Shown here one piece after another: positions 23,866 to 33,498 of a stretch of 64,000 bases of DNA. Both the position numbers and the translations under genes were made by a program. Position 1 is the stretch's first letter. Each line of letters begins with the position of its first letter. Source of the stretch: Winogradskyella eckloniae (GTDB lineage: Bacteria > Bacteroidota > Bacteroidia > Flavobacteriales > Flavobacteriaceae); contig NZ_JABRWP010000002.1 of assembly GCF_013249045.1 (NCBI RefSeq), positions 310,001 through 374,000 on the forward strand, in the 5' to 3' direction. The notes beneath the pieces are model-generated. The model saw only the letters and a program-made list of their open reading frames with translations, did not search any database and was not told where the DNA came from.

Positions 23866-24678
23866 TTAAAGTGTCTTTATCAATTCTTTAAACAACGTAA
23901 TCATGTTTGGTTCTGCTTTTCCTGCCATGGCGATAATTTCAGCAATATCAACAGGTTTAAGATTGTCTGGGTCGCACTCATCAGTTAAAACCGAAACAGC
24001 AGCCGCTTTTAAATTCAAATGGTTAGCGACAATAATTTCTGGTACAGTGCTCATACCAACAGCATCTGCGCCAATGGTTTTTAGCATTCTGTATTCGGCT
24101 CTCGTTTCTAATTGTGGTCCAACAACACTAGCATAAACACCTTTGTGTAAGGTAATGTTTTGGGCTTTAGCAATCGTTTCGAATTTTGAGTTGATGTCAG
24201 CGTCATAAGGTGCACTCATATCTGTAAAACGTTCGCCTAATTCTGAAACGCCTTTAAACGCTAATGGCGAACCACCTTGTAAATTCAAGTGGTCGTCAAT
24301 AAGCATTAATTCGCCTTTTTTGAAATCTAAATTTATTGCACCTGCAGCATTAGAAACCAATAGCGTTTTAATACCTAATTTTTCCATAATTCTTACCGGA
24401 AACGTCACATCTTGCAACGTGTAACCTTCATAAACATGAAAACGACCTTGCATCACAACGACTTTTTTACCTTCTAGAATACCATAAATAAGTTTGCCTT
24501 TATGAAACTCTACAGTTGCCGTTGGAAAATTAGGAATGTGATTATAACTAGCTTCTGCAATGATTTCAATTTCATTAATTAATTGTCCTAAACCAGTACC
24601 AAGAATGATACCTATTTCGGGATTTTCAAAACCTTTGCTTTGTAAATATTCAGTGCTTTCTGTTATAAATTTAATCAT
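23866..24678 (-). CDS. Purine-nucleoside phosphorylase
   Basis: The 270-residue enzyme is of the trimeric inosine/guanosine type: GIILGTGLGQL for phosphate binding, FHKGKLIYGI, VVMQGRFHVYEGY, LLVSNAAGAINLDF, and the base-pocket GADAVGMSTVPE. Known reaction: purine nucleoside + phosphate to base + pentose-1-phosphate. Genes of this type recur in arsenosugar clusters, where cleavage of an adenosyl-arsenical made by ArsS is a plausible job. It could equally serve ordinary purine salvage, since a guanine deaminase and xanthine dehydrogenase lie 16 kb away. Four bases separate it from the next gene upstream. Confidence 0.93.
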   Translation of the reverse strand: MIKFITESTEYLQSKGFENPEIGIILGTGLGQLINEIEIIAEASYNHIPNFPTATVEFHKGKLIYGILEGKKVVVMQGRFHVYEGYTLQDVTFPVRIMEKLGIKTLLVSNAAGAINLDFKKGELMLIDDHLNLQGGSPLAFKGVSELGERFTDMSAPYDADINSKFETIAKAQNITLHKGVYASVVGPQLETRAEYRMLKTIGADAVGMSTVPEIIVANHLNLKAAAVSVLTDECDPDNLKPVDIAEIIAMAGKAEPNMITLFKELIKTL

Positions 24679-24682
24679 TGAG

Positions 24683-25411
24683 TTAATGTTTAATTAGCTT
24701 TTTTGTAAAGGTATTACCATTAACTGAAAAACGTATTAAATATAACCCAGTTTTTAATGAAGAAATATCAATGGTTTGTGTTTGTTTCGTGAGATTTTTA
24801 TATTCTAAAATACGGTCTCCTAATGTATTGTACACAGAGAAATTAATATTGGTTTGTGCATTATTAGAAATTTCTAAAATGTCATTTGCAGGATTTGGTG
24901 ATAAACTTATTTGTTGTGATAAGGTGTTTTCTACTACATTTAATGCAGAACAGGTTGTATTTGTAAATGGAATTATTTTACCAAAATCCCAAAATTGATC
25001 AAATTGTTGGCAGTAAAAAAATACGAGGTCGTAATTAGATATATTGGCATTAGTTGGAATGTTTACGGTAAACATTTTTGAACCGTTTTGATTGACAGAG
25101 TTAGAACCAACTAAGCCAAACTCAAAGTTTTCTAGATTAGAAATTAACGAATTTCTTAAGGTTGCATCTGTAGCTCCATTTGAGGCAACAAAATAGGCTC
25201 TAATGTCTGGTCCTGCAGCTGTAGTAAAATTGTCTCCTAAGTTGAGCGTAACGGTATTATTTGTGTTTAGCACAACTGTAACATCTCCCATTACATTGTA
25301 CATTGGAATACTGCTATTGTTTTCAAAATCCGTAGCCATCACTGAGCATTGGGAATAAACAGTAGAAATTGCAGAAAAAATAAAGCAAATAAAAAGTAAT
25401 TTTGTTTTCAT
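24683..25411 (-). CDS. Secreted DM13-like protein with type IX sorting tail
   Basis: The 242-residue protein has a signal peptide ending STVYSQ. A domain of about 110 residues with AAGPDIRAYF and NYDLVFFYCQQF resembles the DM13 domain, a possible redox or electron-transfer domain with a conserved Cys. A C-terminal type A sorting domain of about 75 residues (starts LSPNPANDILEI, ends GNTFTKKLIKH) follows. It should be exported by the type IX system and fixed to the cell surface or released. It lies inside the arsenosugar-type cluster, with 4-base overlap to the TIGR04282-like gene. Confidence 0.8.
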   Translation of the reverse strand: MKTKLLFICFIFSAISTVYSQCSVMATDFENNSSIPMYNVMGDVTVVLNTNNTVTLNLGDNFTTAAGPDIRAYFVASNGATDATLRNSLISNLENFEFGLVGSNSVNQNGSKMFTVNIPTNANISNYDLVFFYCQQFDQFWDFGKIIPFTNTTCSALNVVENTLSQQISLSPNPANDILEISNNAQTNINFSVYNTLGDRILEYKNLTKQTQTIDISSLKTGLYLIRFSVNGNTFTKKLIKH

Positions 25412-26034
25412 AATTTACACATTTGGTGGTTTGTTAAATATTTTTCGAAAACTTTATATGGTTTTAAATCTTCGACATTATCTATGTCGTTAAGAGTTTT
25501 TAAAACATACACACTTTTATCATTGAGTTTGTTAATTGTTTGCTCGTAAACAGTCTCTCCTCCCCAATTTTGTATGTTAAACACTTCAGGGTAAGCATGT
25601 TTCATTCCCAAAAGATAGTAGCCTCCATCTTCTGCTGGTCCTATTACAAAATCTTGATTTTCTAAATTTTTAAAAGATTCATCTATTATAAATTCGTTTA
25701 AATCTAACAAGTCACTGCCAATTATTACTGCTTTGTCGTAGTCGCTATTAAATACATCGGAAAAGGCATTTTGCATACGCTTTCCAAGATCACCTCCAGA
25801 TTGTATTTTTTTTATAAAATGGTCGTTGTCCCATAAGTCATTTGTACTAATATTTTCTGAATAAAACACGAAAATATCTGCATTTACCTTTTGAGATATA
25901 TTGGCTGTGTGTTGCAATAGGTATTTGTAAATATCTAGCGCATTTTGATCACCAATTGTTTTTGCTAAACGTGTTTTACATTTTCCCAATTCGGGATTTC
26001 GAGTAAAGATTATTAGGGCATTCTTATTCATCAT
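25408..26034 (-). CDS. DUF2064 / TIGR04282-like glycosyltransferase (arsenosugar cluster), first copy
   Basis: I start at ATG 26034 (about 208 residues; MMNKNALIIFTRNPELGKCKTRLA), because the in-frame extension to 26241 lies within the rhodanese gene. The nucleotide-sugar transferase-like fold is marked by KTRLAKTIGD, VIIGSDLLDLN, VIGPAEDGGYYLLGM and NDIDNVEDL. Members are named for their place in arsenosugar clusters; the reaction is not proven. Start codons overlap the rhodanese stop. A second member is at 33499-34179, so two such enzymes work in one cluster. Confidence 0.85.
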   Translation of the reverse strand: MMNKNALIIFTRNPELGKCKTRLAKTIGDQNALDIYKYLLQHTANISQKVNADIFVFYSENISTNDLWDNDHFIKKIQSGGDLGKRMQNAFSDVFNSDYDKAVIIGSDLLDLNEFIIDESFKNLENQDFVIGPAEDGGYYLLGMKHAYPEVFNIQNWGGETVYEQTINKLNDKSVYVLKTLNDIDNVEDLKPYKVFEKYLTNHQMCKL

Positions 26035-26533
26035 TTTCAAGCTTATCGTATATTTTATTTCCTTTTGTAAGCCATTTACTCCATTCTTTAGAAAATGCGT
26101 GAACATCATCTGTTTCGCCTTCTGTATTGTAAATTGTGAAGTCGTTATTTTTCCATTCAAAAATACCGCCAAATAAATTAAAAACATTGGTGTATCCAGC
26201 ATTTTTAAGCTGTTCTGCAACGTCTTCTGAGCGAATACCAAGCGAGCAATACACTACAATGGTTGCCGATTTATCTGGTAATAATGCCGTAGTTGTTTCT
26301 AAATTAAATTCGTCATAACCAACGCAAATCGCATCTTCCAAATGACTCACATTAAATTCTGAAACTTCTCTAGCATCTAACAAAATAGCATCGGTTTTTG
26401 GCATCGCTAATTCGTCAACTGAGATATAAGGCACGCTTTCTTCGTTATATTTTTTTAGTAGTTTTTTAATGCTACTTTGGCTATGTCCTGCAATGCCTAG
26501 AAGTAGAAATGATAGTAAAATTAAATTTTTCAT
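26024..26533 (-). CDS. Secreted rhodanese-like protein
   Basis: The 169-residue protein has a signal peptide (ILLSFLLLGIAGHSQ) and one rhodanese domain. The substrate strand is AILLDAREVSEFNVSHLEDA and the active-site loop IVVYCSLGIRSEDVA carries the catalytic Cys. It would transfer sulfur in the periplasm; in an arsenic context a thiolation or reductase role is possible but not shown. It is coupled to the glycosyltransferase gene downstream by overlap. Confidence 0.88.
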   Translation of the reverse strand: MKNLILLSFLLLGIAGHSQSSIKKLLKKYNEESVPYISVDELAMPKTDAILLDAREVSEFNVSHLEDAICVGYDEFNLETTTALLPDKSATIVVYCSLGIRSEDVAEQLKNAGYTNVFNLFGGIFEWKNNDFTIYNTEGETDDVHAFSKEWSKWLTKGNKIYDKLENDE

Positions 26534-26563
26534 AAGGGTTTAGTATAATTAGTTGGTCTAACC

Positions 26564-27391
26564 TTACAGTAATATCGGTTTTCCCTGTAATTGTTTTTCT
26601 GTTTCGGGTAATATTTCCATGTTATCCCAAATACCAGTAACTATGGTTTTTGCATAAGATTCTGGTAATAATCCGTTTAACATCAGTTGATTTGTGTGTT
26701 TATAATCATAATCTAATTTACGGAAATTTACTGTAGTCAATGGTTTTGAATCGTCTAAAATAGCATACCAAACGTTAGGGTTTCCGTCGTTTGCAGGCAT
26801 ACCAATAACACCAGGATTAACCCAAAGTTTATCATCTTGTTGTTCTAAAAAAGGTAAACCACAATGGCCAGCAATAATGATATCAGCTTGTGTTGCTTCA
26901 AAATTTAATTGTTTGGTAGACCAAGCTGTGGATTTAAATATAAATTCTGAAACATTAAAATAAGAACCATGGACCACAGAAACGGTTTTATTGCCCGATG
27001 TAAATTTAATATGGTCCGGAAGCGTTTCAAGATAATTTAATGAATCTTGTGATAATTTACTCTTAGCATAAGGATACCATTGTTGCGAAAAATTATCACA
27101 GCGAGAGCCTTCCCTAAAATCGCAACCACAATCATCTTCATCATCGCGCAGTTGTATTTCTACATTACCAACAATACTGCGTGCTTTCCAATTTTTAAAT
27201 GTTTGAATGGTTTCTTCTGGCTGAGCGCAATACCCAATGATATCGCCTGTACAAATACAGTTTTCTGGCAAAATACCTTCTGATTCAGCTACAGTAATAA
27301 GGGCTTCAAGCGCTTGAAGATTACTGTAAACACCACCAAAGAGTAATACTTTATCAGTTAAATGACCTATGTCTGTTATGTTTTTATTCAT
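26564..27391 (-). CDS. Calcineurin-like metallophosphoesterase with degenerate metal site
   Basis: The 275-residue protein has the YfcE/CpdA-like layout: VLLFGGVYSNLQALEAL, ICTGDIIGYCAQPE, SIVGNVEIQL, VVHGSYF and IIAGHCGLPF. In active relatives the first motif is GDIHSN, but here it is GGVYSN, so both the metal-binding Asp and His are replaced. The other motifs are intact (GDIIGYC, GNVE, HGSY, GHC). It may bind only one metal, act on an unusual substrate, or be a binding protein. A Cys cluster (DDCGCDFREGSRCD) follows GNVE. It is co-oriented with the symporter gene 29 bases upstream. Confidence 0.8.
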   Translation of the reverse strand: MNKNITDIGHLTDKVLLFGGVYSNLQALEALITVAESEGILPENCICTGDIIGYCAQPEETIQTFKNWKARSIVGNVEIQLRDDEDDCGCDFREGSRCDNFSQQWYPYAKSKLSQDSLNYLETLPDHIKFTSGNKTVSVVHGSYFNVSEFIFKSTAWSTKQLNFEATQADIIIAGHCGLPFLEQQDDKLWVNPGVIGMPANDGNPNVWYAILDDSKPLTTVNFRKLDYDYKHTNQLMLNGLLPESYAKTIVTGIWDNMEILPETEKQLQGKPILL

Positions 27392-27419
27392 TGTTTTTGT
27401 TACTGCATCGGACAGCTTG

Positions 27420-28757
27420 TTATTTTAATTTTAGCCATTTAGGAATGAAATATAAAATATTACAACTTAAAATTCCCCAAATATTTACCCATAGCAAGTC
27501 GGCATATTTTCCTTGAGTGAAAATTAAGGCTTCAGGAAATACATTAAAAACCAATAAGAATCCAAAAGTAATTCCTGTTATAACACTAAGATAAAAACTA
27601 ATTTTTGGGACTTTCATTTTCCAGAATAGAAAAATAGGTGTTAAGCCAATAACCATAGTTCCTGAAATGGTGGTTGCGGATAATATTTCAGCTTCAAGAA
27701 AAATTGGCAAAGTTCCTAAAATGGCAATAGCAGCCATGGACGCTCGTCCAAAAGTGAGGTCTTTTACCATGCCTAAATCAATTGCTAATAATTTGGAAAA
27801 GGATGAAAATGTAGAGTCTAAGGTTGAAGCTGCAGAGGTTATCATTATAAAATTAATGACTAACAGAATAATTACACCAAATGCTTTACCAACTTGCACT
27901 GCTGCCTGACCAGTAAAGCCTTGCGTTTGTGCATATACGCCAATAATACTAAATAAAACGATGCAAATGCCACCTAATAAACTTGCCCACAAAAAGCTTT
28001 TCCGTGTGACTTTTGGCGAACTTATAAAAGCTCTATCTGTTAAAACTGGATCGTGAAACGGATAACTAAACGATTGAATAATAGCTGCGAAAAACAGATT
28101 TAAACCCAACTCAAAACTCCATGTGCCTGAAGAGGAAACATCGCTATCGCTAAAGGATTCTACTGAGAAGATTTTCCAAAGAATGACTAACAATAAAATG
28201 CTAAATAATACCATTTGAATGACATCTGTGAAAATTGAACTACTCAATCCGCCTTTAATCGCATAGGCTAAGGTTAGTACTGTAAAAACAATAATGGCTT
28301 TGTAGTAGGCTGAACTGCCAATGTCTCCAAAATAACTACCAATAACCATGGTGTTACTCCAAACTTCATTAAACAAACGAATGGCAATTAAAATTGAAAA
28401 TAAGGCCATGGCGCCTTTGCCAAATTTGCTCGTCAGGAATTCATGAATACTTTTAAAACCACCAACGGTTCTAATCTTATAAATTAATAAACCTGCCACA
28501 GCAAAAGATAAATAATAACCAGCATAAGCCACACCACCAACAATACCAAAGCTTAAACCTAAATTGGCAGCATTGGTAATACTCTTGGCAAAAATCCAAG
28601 AAATAATAAGGCTACCAGTAAGCACCAAAGCATTTGGCGCTTTTCGGTTATGAACCGCCTTAAAAAATTGGTCAGTAGTTTTAGCTAATGGCGAAAGCAC
28701 AAAGAGCAAAACACTCGATGCAACTATTAAAAGCCATTGCCAGTCAATTATATCCAT
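27420..28757 (-). CDS. Sodium:solute symporter (SSS family)
   Basis: The 445-residue protein has about 12-13 membrane segments. Features typical of the family are YYLSFAVAGLLIYKIRTVGGF, FLTSKFGKGAMALFS, YAIKGGLSSSIFTDVIQM and ITSAASTLDSTFSSFSK, the last near the Na+ site. It imports a small solute with sodium across the inner membrane. The direct linkage to a SusD/SusC pair (6 and 10 bases) suggests the three form one import line for a specific organic compound. The substrate is unknown; sugar, nucleoside or an arsenical are all possible. Confidence 0.88.
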   Translation of the reverse strand: MDIIDWQWLLIVASSVLLFVLSPLAKTTDQFFKAVHNRKAPNALVLTGSLIISWIFAKSITNAANLGLSFGIVGGVAYAGYYLSFAVAGLLIYKIRTVGGFKSIHEFLTSKFGKGAMALFSILIAIRLFNEVWSNTMVIGSYFGDIGSSAYYKAIIVFTVLTLAYAIKGGLSSSIFTDVIQMVLFSILLLVILWKIFSVESFSDSDVSSSGTWSFELGLNLFFAAIIQSFSYPFHDPVLTDRAFISSPKVTRKSFLWASLLGGICIVLFSIIGVYAQTQGFTGQAAVQVGKAFGVIILLVINFIMITSAASTLDSTFSSFSKLLAIDLGMVKDLTFGRASMAAIAILGTLPIFLEAEILSATTISGTMVIGLTPIFLFWKMKVPKISFYLSVITGITFGFLLVFNVFPEALIFTQGKYADLLWVNIWGILSCNILYFIPKWLKLK

Positions 28758-28763
28758 ACGTTT

Positions 28764-30206
28764 TTATTCATTCCACCACACTGGAACATTAATACTATTG
28801 TTGTCGGTTGCAGATGCAGCAACACTATAATTTTCAAAATTTAAAGCTTCTTCTTCTGCAGGATAAGGCATTCTTACCGGAATGATATCATTATTTAAAC
28901 TCGCAGAAATAGTTTGTAATTCTGGGAAACCTGTTCTTCTGTATTCTATCCAACCTTCATAGCCATTAATAACATTCGCAATCCATTTTTGAGTCAAAAT
29001 TTGCTCAATAGGATTAGACCCAAAAGCATTGTAAGCTGCAGGACCAGTTAAATAATCCGCTGGTAATTCCGTGTTCCAATACTCAAATGCTAAAATAACA
29101 CCATTATTGTATAAGGTTTGTGCATCTGCCGAAATTATGTTTCTGGCAGCCGCTTCTGCTAAAGAAAATTGCACTTCCCAAGCGGTAATAAAATTAGCAT
29201 CTAAAGTGGATGTGTCTTCTCTAAAAGCTGTGCTTGCTAACGAATAATCGGCTAAGGCAATAGACGTGGAAGACGCGTCAATTCCATTTAATAATCCGTT
29301 ATATTCATTTGTAGTTGAATTTGAAAATGGACGAAATAAACTCGAAATTCTAGTGTCGTTTAAATTGATTAAAATGTCTTCCATCGTTTCTGATAATACG
29401 AAGTTGTTGAAATCGCCAATTCGCAATTGTGCTAATCTAAAACTGTTTGGGTCTGTATTGGTAAAATTGAAAATAGCATTCTCACTGTTTGAAGTGATAT
29501 AATTGCCTTCATCAAATAAGGTTTGCATTTCGCTTGAAACATCTACTTTATCTGAAATACGAAGCAAATGTTTAATTTTTAAGGCATTTGCAAATTTTAT
29601 CCAAGCCTCTAAATCGCCATTAAATAAAATATCGCCTTCTAGTGGAATAGCATCTGAATAGGCTTCAATGGCAGCAATACCTTTATCTAAATTATCTAAA
29701 ATACCGTTATCGTTGAGGTAAATAGCTTCCTGTAAATCATAGGTTGGTGTAACAGAACCTTCAACACCATTAAAGGCTTCAAAATAAGGAACGTCTCCAA
29801 ATAAATCGGTTAAGCCAGCTGTCATATAAGCTTTTAAAATTAACGCAGGACCTTCATAAACCGCAAAAGTCTCTACAGTTTGTGATTGCTTTAAAATGAT
29901 TTCATTATCTCTTAAGTTGGTATAAAATATAGGCCAAGGATTACCACCTAATTGTGGCGATTTTAAAGCATGTCTATCAAATAAATTAAAATCTAAAGCG
30001 GTTCTGTGTTGTGATAACAAGTCGCCAGCAACAAAACCTTCGTAGCTCATATTTTCGCCAAAATCGTATATAACTTGTCTCAGTAACAAACTCGGTTGTA
30101 CTGAACTTGGCGAGTTAGGATTTGTATTAATGTCTTCAAAATCTTTGGTGCAGCTTGTTGTAAAAATTAAGCTTAAAATTGAAATGGTATATATAATTTT
30201 TTTCAT
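28764..30206 (-). CDS. SusD/RagB family nutrient-binding lipoprotein
   Basis: The 480-residue lipoprotein has lipobox IFTTSC (residues 14-19) followed by DFEDINTNPNSP, typical of the SusD-like_2 group. Blocks such as LKAYMTAGLTDLFGDVPYFEA and the alpha-helical TPR-like half are clear, and the C-terminus carries RRTGFPEL and VPVWWNE. It binds a ligand on the outer surface and caps the SusC barrel. It lies 9 bases downstream of its SusC partner and upstream of the symporter. Confidence 0.93.
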   Translation of the reverse strand: MKKIIYTISILSLIFTTSCTKDFEDINTNPNSPSSVQPSLLLRQVIYDFGENMSYEGFVAGDLLSQHRTALDFNLFDRHALKSPQLGGNPWPIFYTNLRDNEIILKQSQTVETFAVYEGPALILKAYMTAGLTDLFGDVPYFEAFNGVEGSVTPTYDLQEAIYLNDNGILDNLDKGIAAIEAYSDAIPLEGDILFNGDLEAWIKFANALKIKHLLRISDKVDVSSEMQTLFDEGNYITSNSENAIFNFTNTDPNSFRLAQLRIGDFNNFVLSETMEDILINLNDTRISSLFRPFSNSTTNEYNGLLNGIDASSTSIALADYSLASTAFREDTSTLDANFITAWEVQFSLAEAAARNIISADAQTLYNNGVILAFEYWNTELPADYLTGPAAYNAFGSNPIEQILTQKWIANVINGYEGWIEYRRTGFPELQTISASLNNDIIPVRMPYPAEEEALNFENYSVAASATDNNSINVPVWWNE

Positions 30207-30215
30207 CGTACTATT

Positions 30216-33200
30216 TTAGAAATTAAATCCGGCTTTAAAACCAATGCTTCGTGTTGTGGCATAACTCATATCTTCAACACCACTTACAAATCCGTTGCCT
30301 TGTACGGCTAATTGTTCTGGGTCAAAATGTGGATTTTCAGTAATGGCGAATAAATTATTTCCTACCAAAGACAGGTTTAAATCTGCACCTTCTTTTAAGC
30401 CTAAAAAGCCATCTTTAAAATTAAAGGTGTAACCAATGGCACATTGACGCAGTTTTAAAAATGATGCATCGTAAATATTGTTTTCTTCATGGTTTCTATC
30501 GTAAAACTGTCTGTAATAACTTTCTGCTGTAATGGCAACCGTATTTGCTGAACCAGTGTTAACATTAACACCTTGCGCTACAATACCGTCGTCTGGTCTG
30601 TAACTGGTTTCGGCCAATTGGCCACCAACATTTCCTAAAGCACGTGTTCTAGAAACGATTTCGCCACCTTGTCGCCAATCGAATAAAAAGCTTAGGTTCC
30701 AATTTTTGTAGTTGAAATTATTGCGCCAACCTAATGTGAAATCTGGATTGTAATTTCCTAGCTTTTTTAAATTGTCATCTGCAATGTAATTCCCGTTATC
30801 ATCAATTAAAAACTGACCGTTTTCGTTTTTCTGATAGCCAGTTCCATAGAAATCGCCAACGCGACCGCCTTCTTCCACTTGAAACCAAACGGTTTGATTA
30901 GAACTATCGTAAATTCTACTGTAAGCGAGCGTTAATCGTCCATCAGATTGTGGTAAATCTTTAATAATGGAACGGTTTGTGGCAAAATTTAAGGTGGTAT
31001 TCCAATTAAAATTATCCGTTTGTATTGGTGTAATACCTAAAATGATTTCTACACCTTGTGTATTTACGTTTCCACCATTAACCACTTGCTGACTGTAACC
31101 GGAAGAAATAGCCACAGGTAAAGAAATGATTTGGTCTTCAGTGTTGGCATTGTAATACGTAAAATCTAAACGTAATTTATTATCTAAAAAACGTAAATCT
31201 GTACCAAATTCATAAGATGTGGTGCGTTCTGGTTTTAAATTAGAATTAGGAATAAAATCTTGGTTGCTAAACGTTGGCTCACTATTGTAAGGCGTTTGCG
31301 ATACAAAAGCACCAGAGGTTTGGTACGCGCTGGTATCATTGCCGACTTGCGCCACACTAGCTCTTAGCTTCGCAAATGAAAATATACTCGGTAATTCCGT
31401 AACGTTAGATAGAATAAAACTCGACGATACAGAAGGGTAGAAGAACGATGTGCCATCTACCGAAAATGGTGTTGCTAAAGCACTAGACCAATCGTTTCTG
31501 CCAGTAATGTCTAAAAATAAAAAGTCTTTATAACCGAATTTTGTAATGCCATAAAATGAATTGATGCGTTTTTCACTTTCAAACTGAAACGTTTCAATGG
31601 GTGAAGCTGCATTATTGAGATTGTAAATTCCTGGTTGTGCCAAACTCACGGTTTGCGACTGATTTGTTGTTGCGGTTTGGTTGAGTCTATTTCCGCCTAA
31701 AAACACATCCACCGAAAAGTCATTAAATTGATTTTTATAGTTAATTAAAAAATCTGTATTCACTTCTCTAAACATCACATCGTGCTCTGCATAAGCACCA
31801 TTGCTAAAACGGTTGCTACTGTATGCACGTCTTAATTGACGCTTTTCTGTACTGTAATCCATTCCTGTTCTTAAGGAAATACTTAAGTTTTTGGCTAATT
31901 CTTGTGTCATAGAAATGTTACCAAAAATGCGGTCGCGATTAAATGAATTGGTGTTTTCATTCAAGATAAAATACGGATTATCAAAAAAGGTATAATTAAA
32001 AGAATATTGTTGTGTGCCTTCTAAACCAGGTTGCCAATAATCCTTTAAACTTTCAATATTTAAAGAGCGTGGTCCCCAAGCCACAAGCGAATAATTGGCG
32101 TTTTCGCTTCCGTAACCATTAGAAGGTCTGTTGTCGCTACTAGAATTTATATAACTTAAAGACGCGTTGATTTTAGTCTTTTCACTTGGATTAAAATTTA
32201 ATTTAGCCGCAACGGTTTGTCGATCTAAATTAACACCAGGAATAATAGATTCACTTCTTAAATCTGTAAACGATAAGCGGTAATTTCCGGTATCAAATCC
32301 ATTAGAGATTGAAATATTATTAATGGTTGTGGTTCCAGTTTGGTAGAAATCTTTTAAATTATCTGGATTAGACACAAAAGGCGTCGCAGTAATATCTAAG
32401 CCATTATAAAGTGCCGTGTCGCCACCTCTTACAAAAGAACCGTTTGCTAATTGCACAGGACTATCAAATTGCGGAATAAGTAAACCTGCATCTAAACGCG
32501 GTCCCCAAGAATAGGTAATATTATCGTTGATGCCACCACCAAGACCATCTACATATTCAAATTGGCCGGAATTTCCCTGACCATAAGAATTTTGAAAATC
32601 TGGTAATCTAAACGCCGAATCCACAAACAATGACGAGTTAATACTAATACCTAACCCTCTTTTGTTACCGCCATTCTTGGTCTCTATAACAATAACACCA
32701 TTTGAGGCTCTTGTGCCATACAGAGCTGCAGCACTTGGTCCTTTTAAAACGGTAACAGACGCAATATCATCCGGATTGACTTCCATGCCACCATTTCCGA
32801 AATCAATTTCTTGAAATCCAGCAGCAGCTTCATTAGTGAAATTAAAAACCGTTTCGTTGTTAATAGGTACACCATCTACTACAAATAAAGGATTGTTATT
32901 AGAAAAAGATGCTTCGCCTCTAATGGTAATTTTGGAAGACGAACCAACACCTGTTGCACCTTGTGTAACGGTTACACCAGCTAGTTTGCCTTGTAGGTTG
33001 TCTAAAAAATTGATGGTTTTTACCTCATTTAAACTTTTTGAGGAAATCGCTTGTACAGCATAACCTAATTCTTTGGTATCGCGTTCTAAACCTAAAGCTG
33101 TAATTACCACTTCATCTAAAGCCGCAGAATCTTCTTCTAAAGCAATATTAATTAGGGTTTGGTCGCCAACCACAATAGTTTGAGATTTAAAACCTAAAAA

Positions 33201-33410
33201 CGAAAATGTAAGTGTATCTGAGTTAGACGACACGACAATACTGTAGGTGCCATCATCATTTGTTGTAGTGCCTAAACCTGTGTTTGATGTAATGTTTACA
33301 AACGGTAAAGGTGTTGCAGAAACCGCATCTGTGACGGTTCCGGTAATTGTAATTTGAGCATTACTGAAAAAGCATAAGCATAGCAGTAAGCCTGTGTAAA
33401 TGTGCTTCAT
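30216..33410 (-). CDS. SusC/RagA TonB-dependent outer-membrane transporter
   Basis: The 1064-residue protein has a signal peptide ending CFFSNAQ, a CarboxypepD_reg-like domain (about 20-100; TPLPFVNITSNTGLGTTTND), a TonB-box region (DEVVITALG) and a plug with LFVVDGVPI, VLKGPSAAALYGTRASNGV and IVIETKNG. A 22-strand barrel follows, ending SIGFKAGFNF. It imports a ligand caught by the SusD lipoprotein, powered by TonB. It is presumably the first gene of the susC-susD-symporter-metallophosphoesterase transcript. An 88-base AT-rich gap precedes it with no clear promoter. Confidence 0.95.
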   Translation of the reverse strand: MKHIYTGLLLCLCFFSNAQITITGTVTDAVSATPLPFVNITSNTGLGTTTNDDGTYSIVVSSNSDTLTFSFLGFKSQTIVVGDQTLINIALEEDSAALDEVVITALGLERDTKELGYAVQAISSKSLNEVKTINFLDNLQGKLAGVTVTQGATGVGSSSKITIRGEASFSNNNPLFVVDGVPINNETVFNFTNEAAAGFQEIDFGNGGMEVNPDDIASVTVLKGPSAAALYGTRASNGVIVIETKNGGNKRGLGISINSSLFVDSAFRLPDFQNSYGQGNSGQFEYVDGLGGGINDNITYSWGPRLDAGLLIPQFDSPVQLANGSFVRGGDTALYNGLDITATPFVSNPDNLKDFYQTGTTTINNISISNGFDTGNYRLSFTDLRSESIIPGVNLDRQTVAAKLNFNPSEKTKINASLSYINSSSDNRPSNGYGSENANYSLVAWGPRSLNIESLKDYWQPGLEGTQQYSFNYTFFDNPYFILNENTNSFNRDRIFGNISMTQELAKNLSISLRTGMDYSTEKRQLRRAYSSNRFSNGAYAEHDVMFREVNTDFLINYKNQFNDFSVDVFLGGNRLNQTATTNQSQTVSLAQPGIYNLNNAASPIETFQFESEKRINSFYGITKFGYKDFLFLDITGRNDWSSALATPFSVDGTSFFYPSVSSSFILSNVTELPSIFSFAKLRASVAQVGNDTSAYQTSGAFVSQTPYNSEPTFSNQDFIPNSNLKPERTTSYEFGTDLRFLDNKLRLDFTYYNANTEDQIISLPVAISSGYSQQVVNGGNVNTQGVEIILGITPIQTDNFNWNTTLNFATNRSIIKDLPQSDGRLTLAYSRIYDSSNQTVWFQVEEGGRVGDFYGTGYQKNENGQFLIDDNGNYIADDNLKKLGNYNPDFTLGWRNNFNYKNWNLSFLFDWRQGGEIVSRTRALGNVGGQLAETSYRPDDGIVAQGVNVNTGSANTVAITAESYYRQFYDRNHEENNIYDASFLKLRQCAIGYTFNFKDGFLGLKEGADLNLSLVGNNLFAITENPHFDPEQLAVQGNGFVSGVEDMSYATTRSIGFKAGFNF

Positions 33411-33498
33411 ATTAAGACCACAAAACGTGGCGATTTTTTTGAGATGTTTTGGTTTGAATGAAAAAATCGTGGGAATTAGTACAATTTAAATTCCCGTT

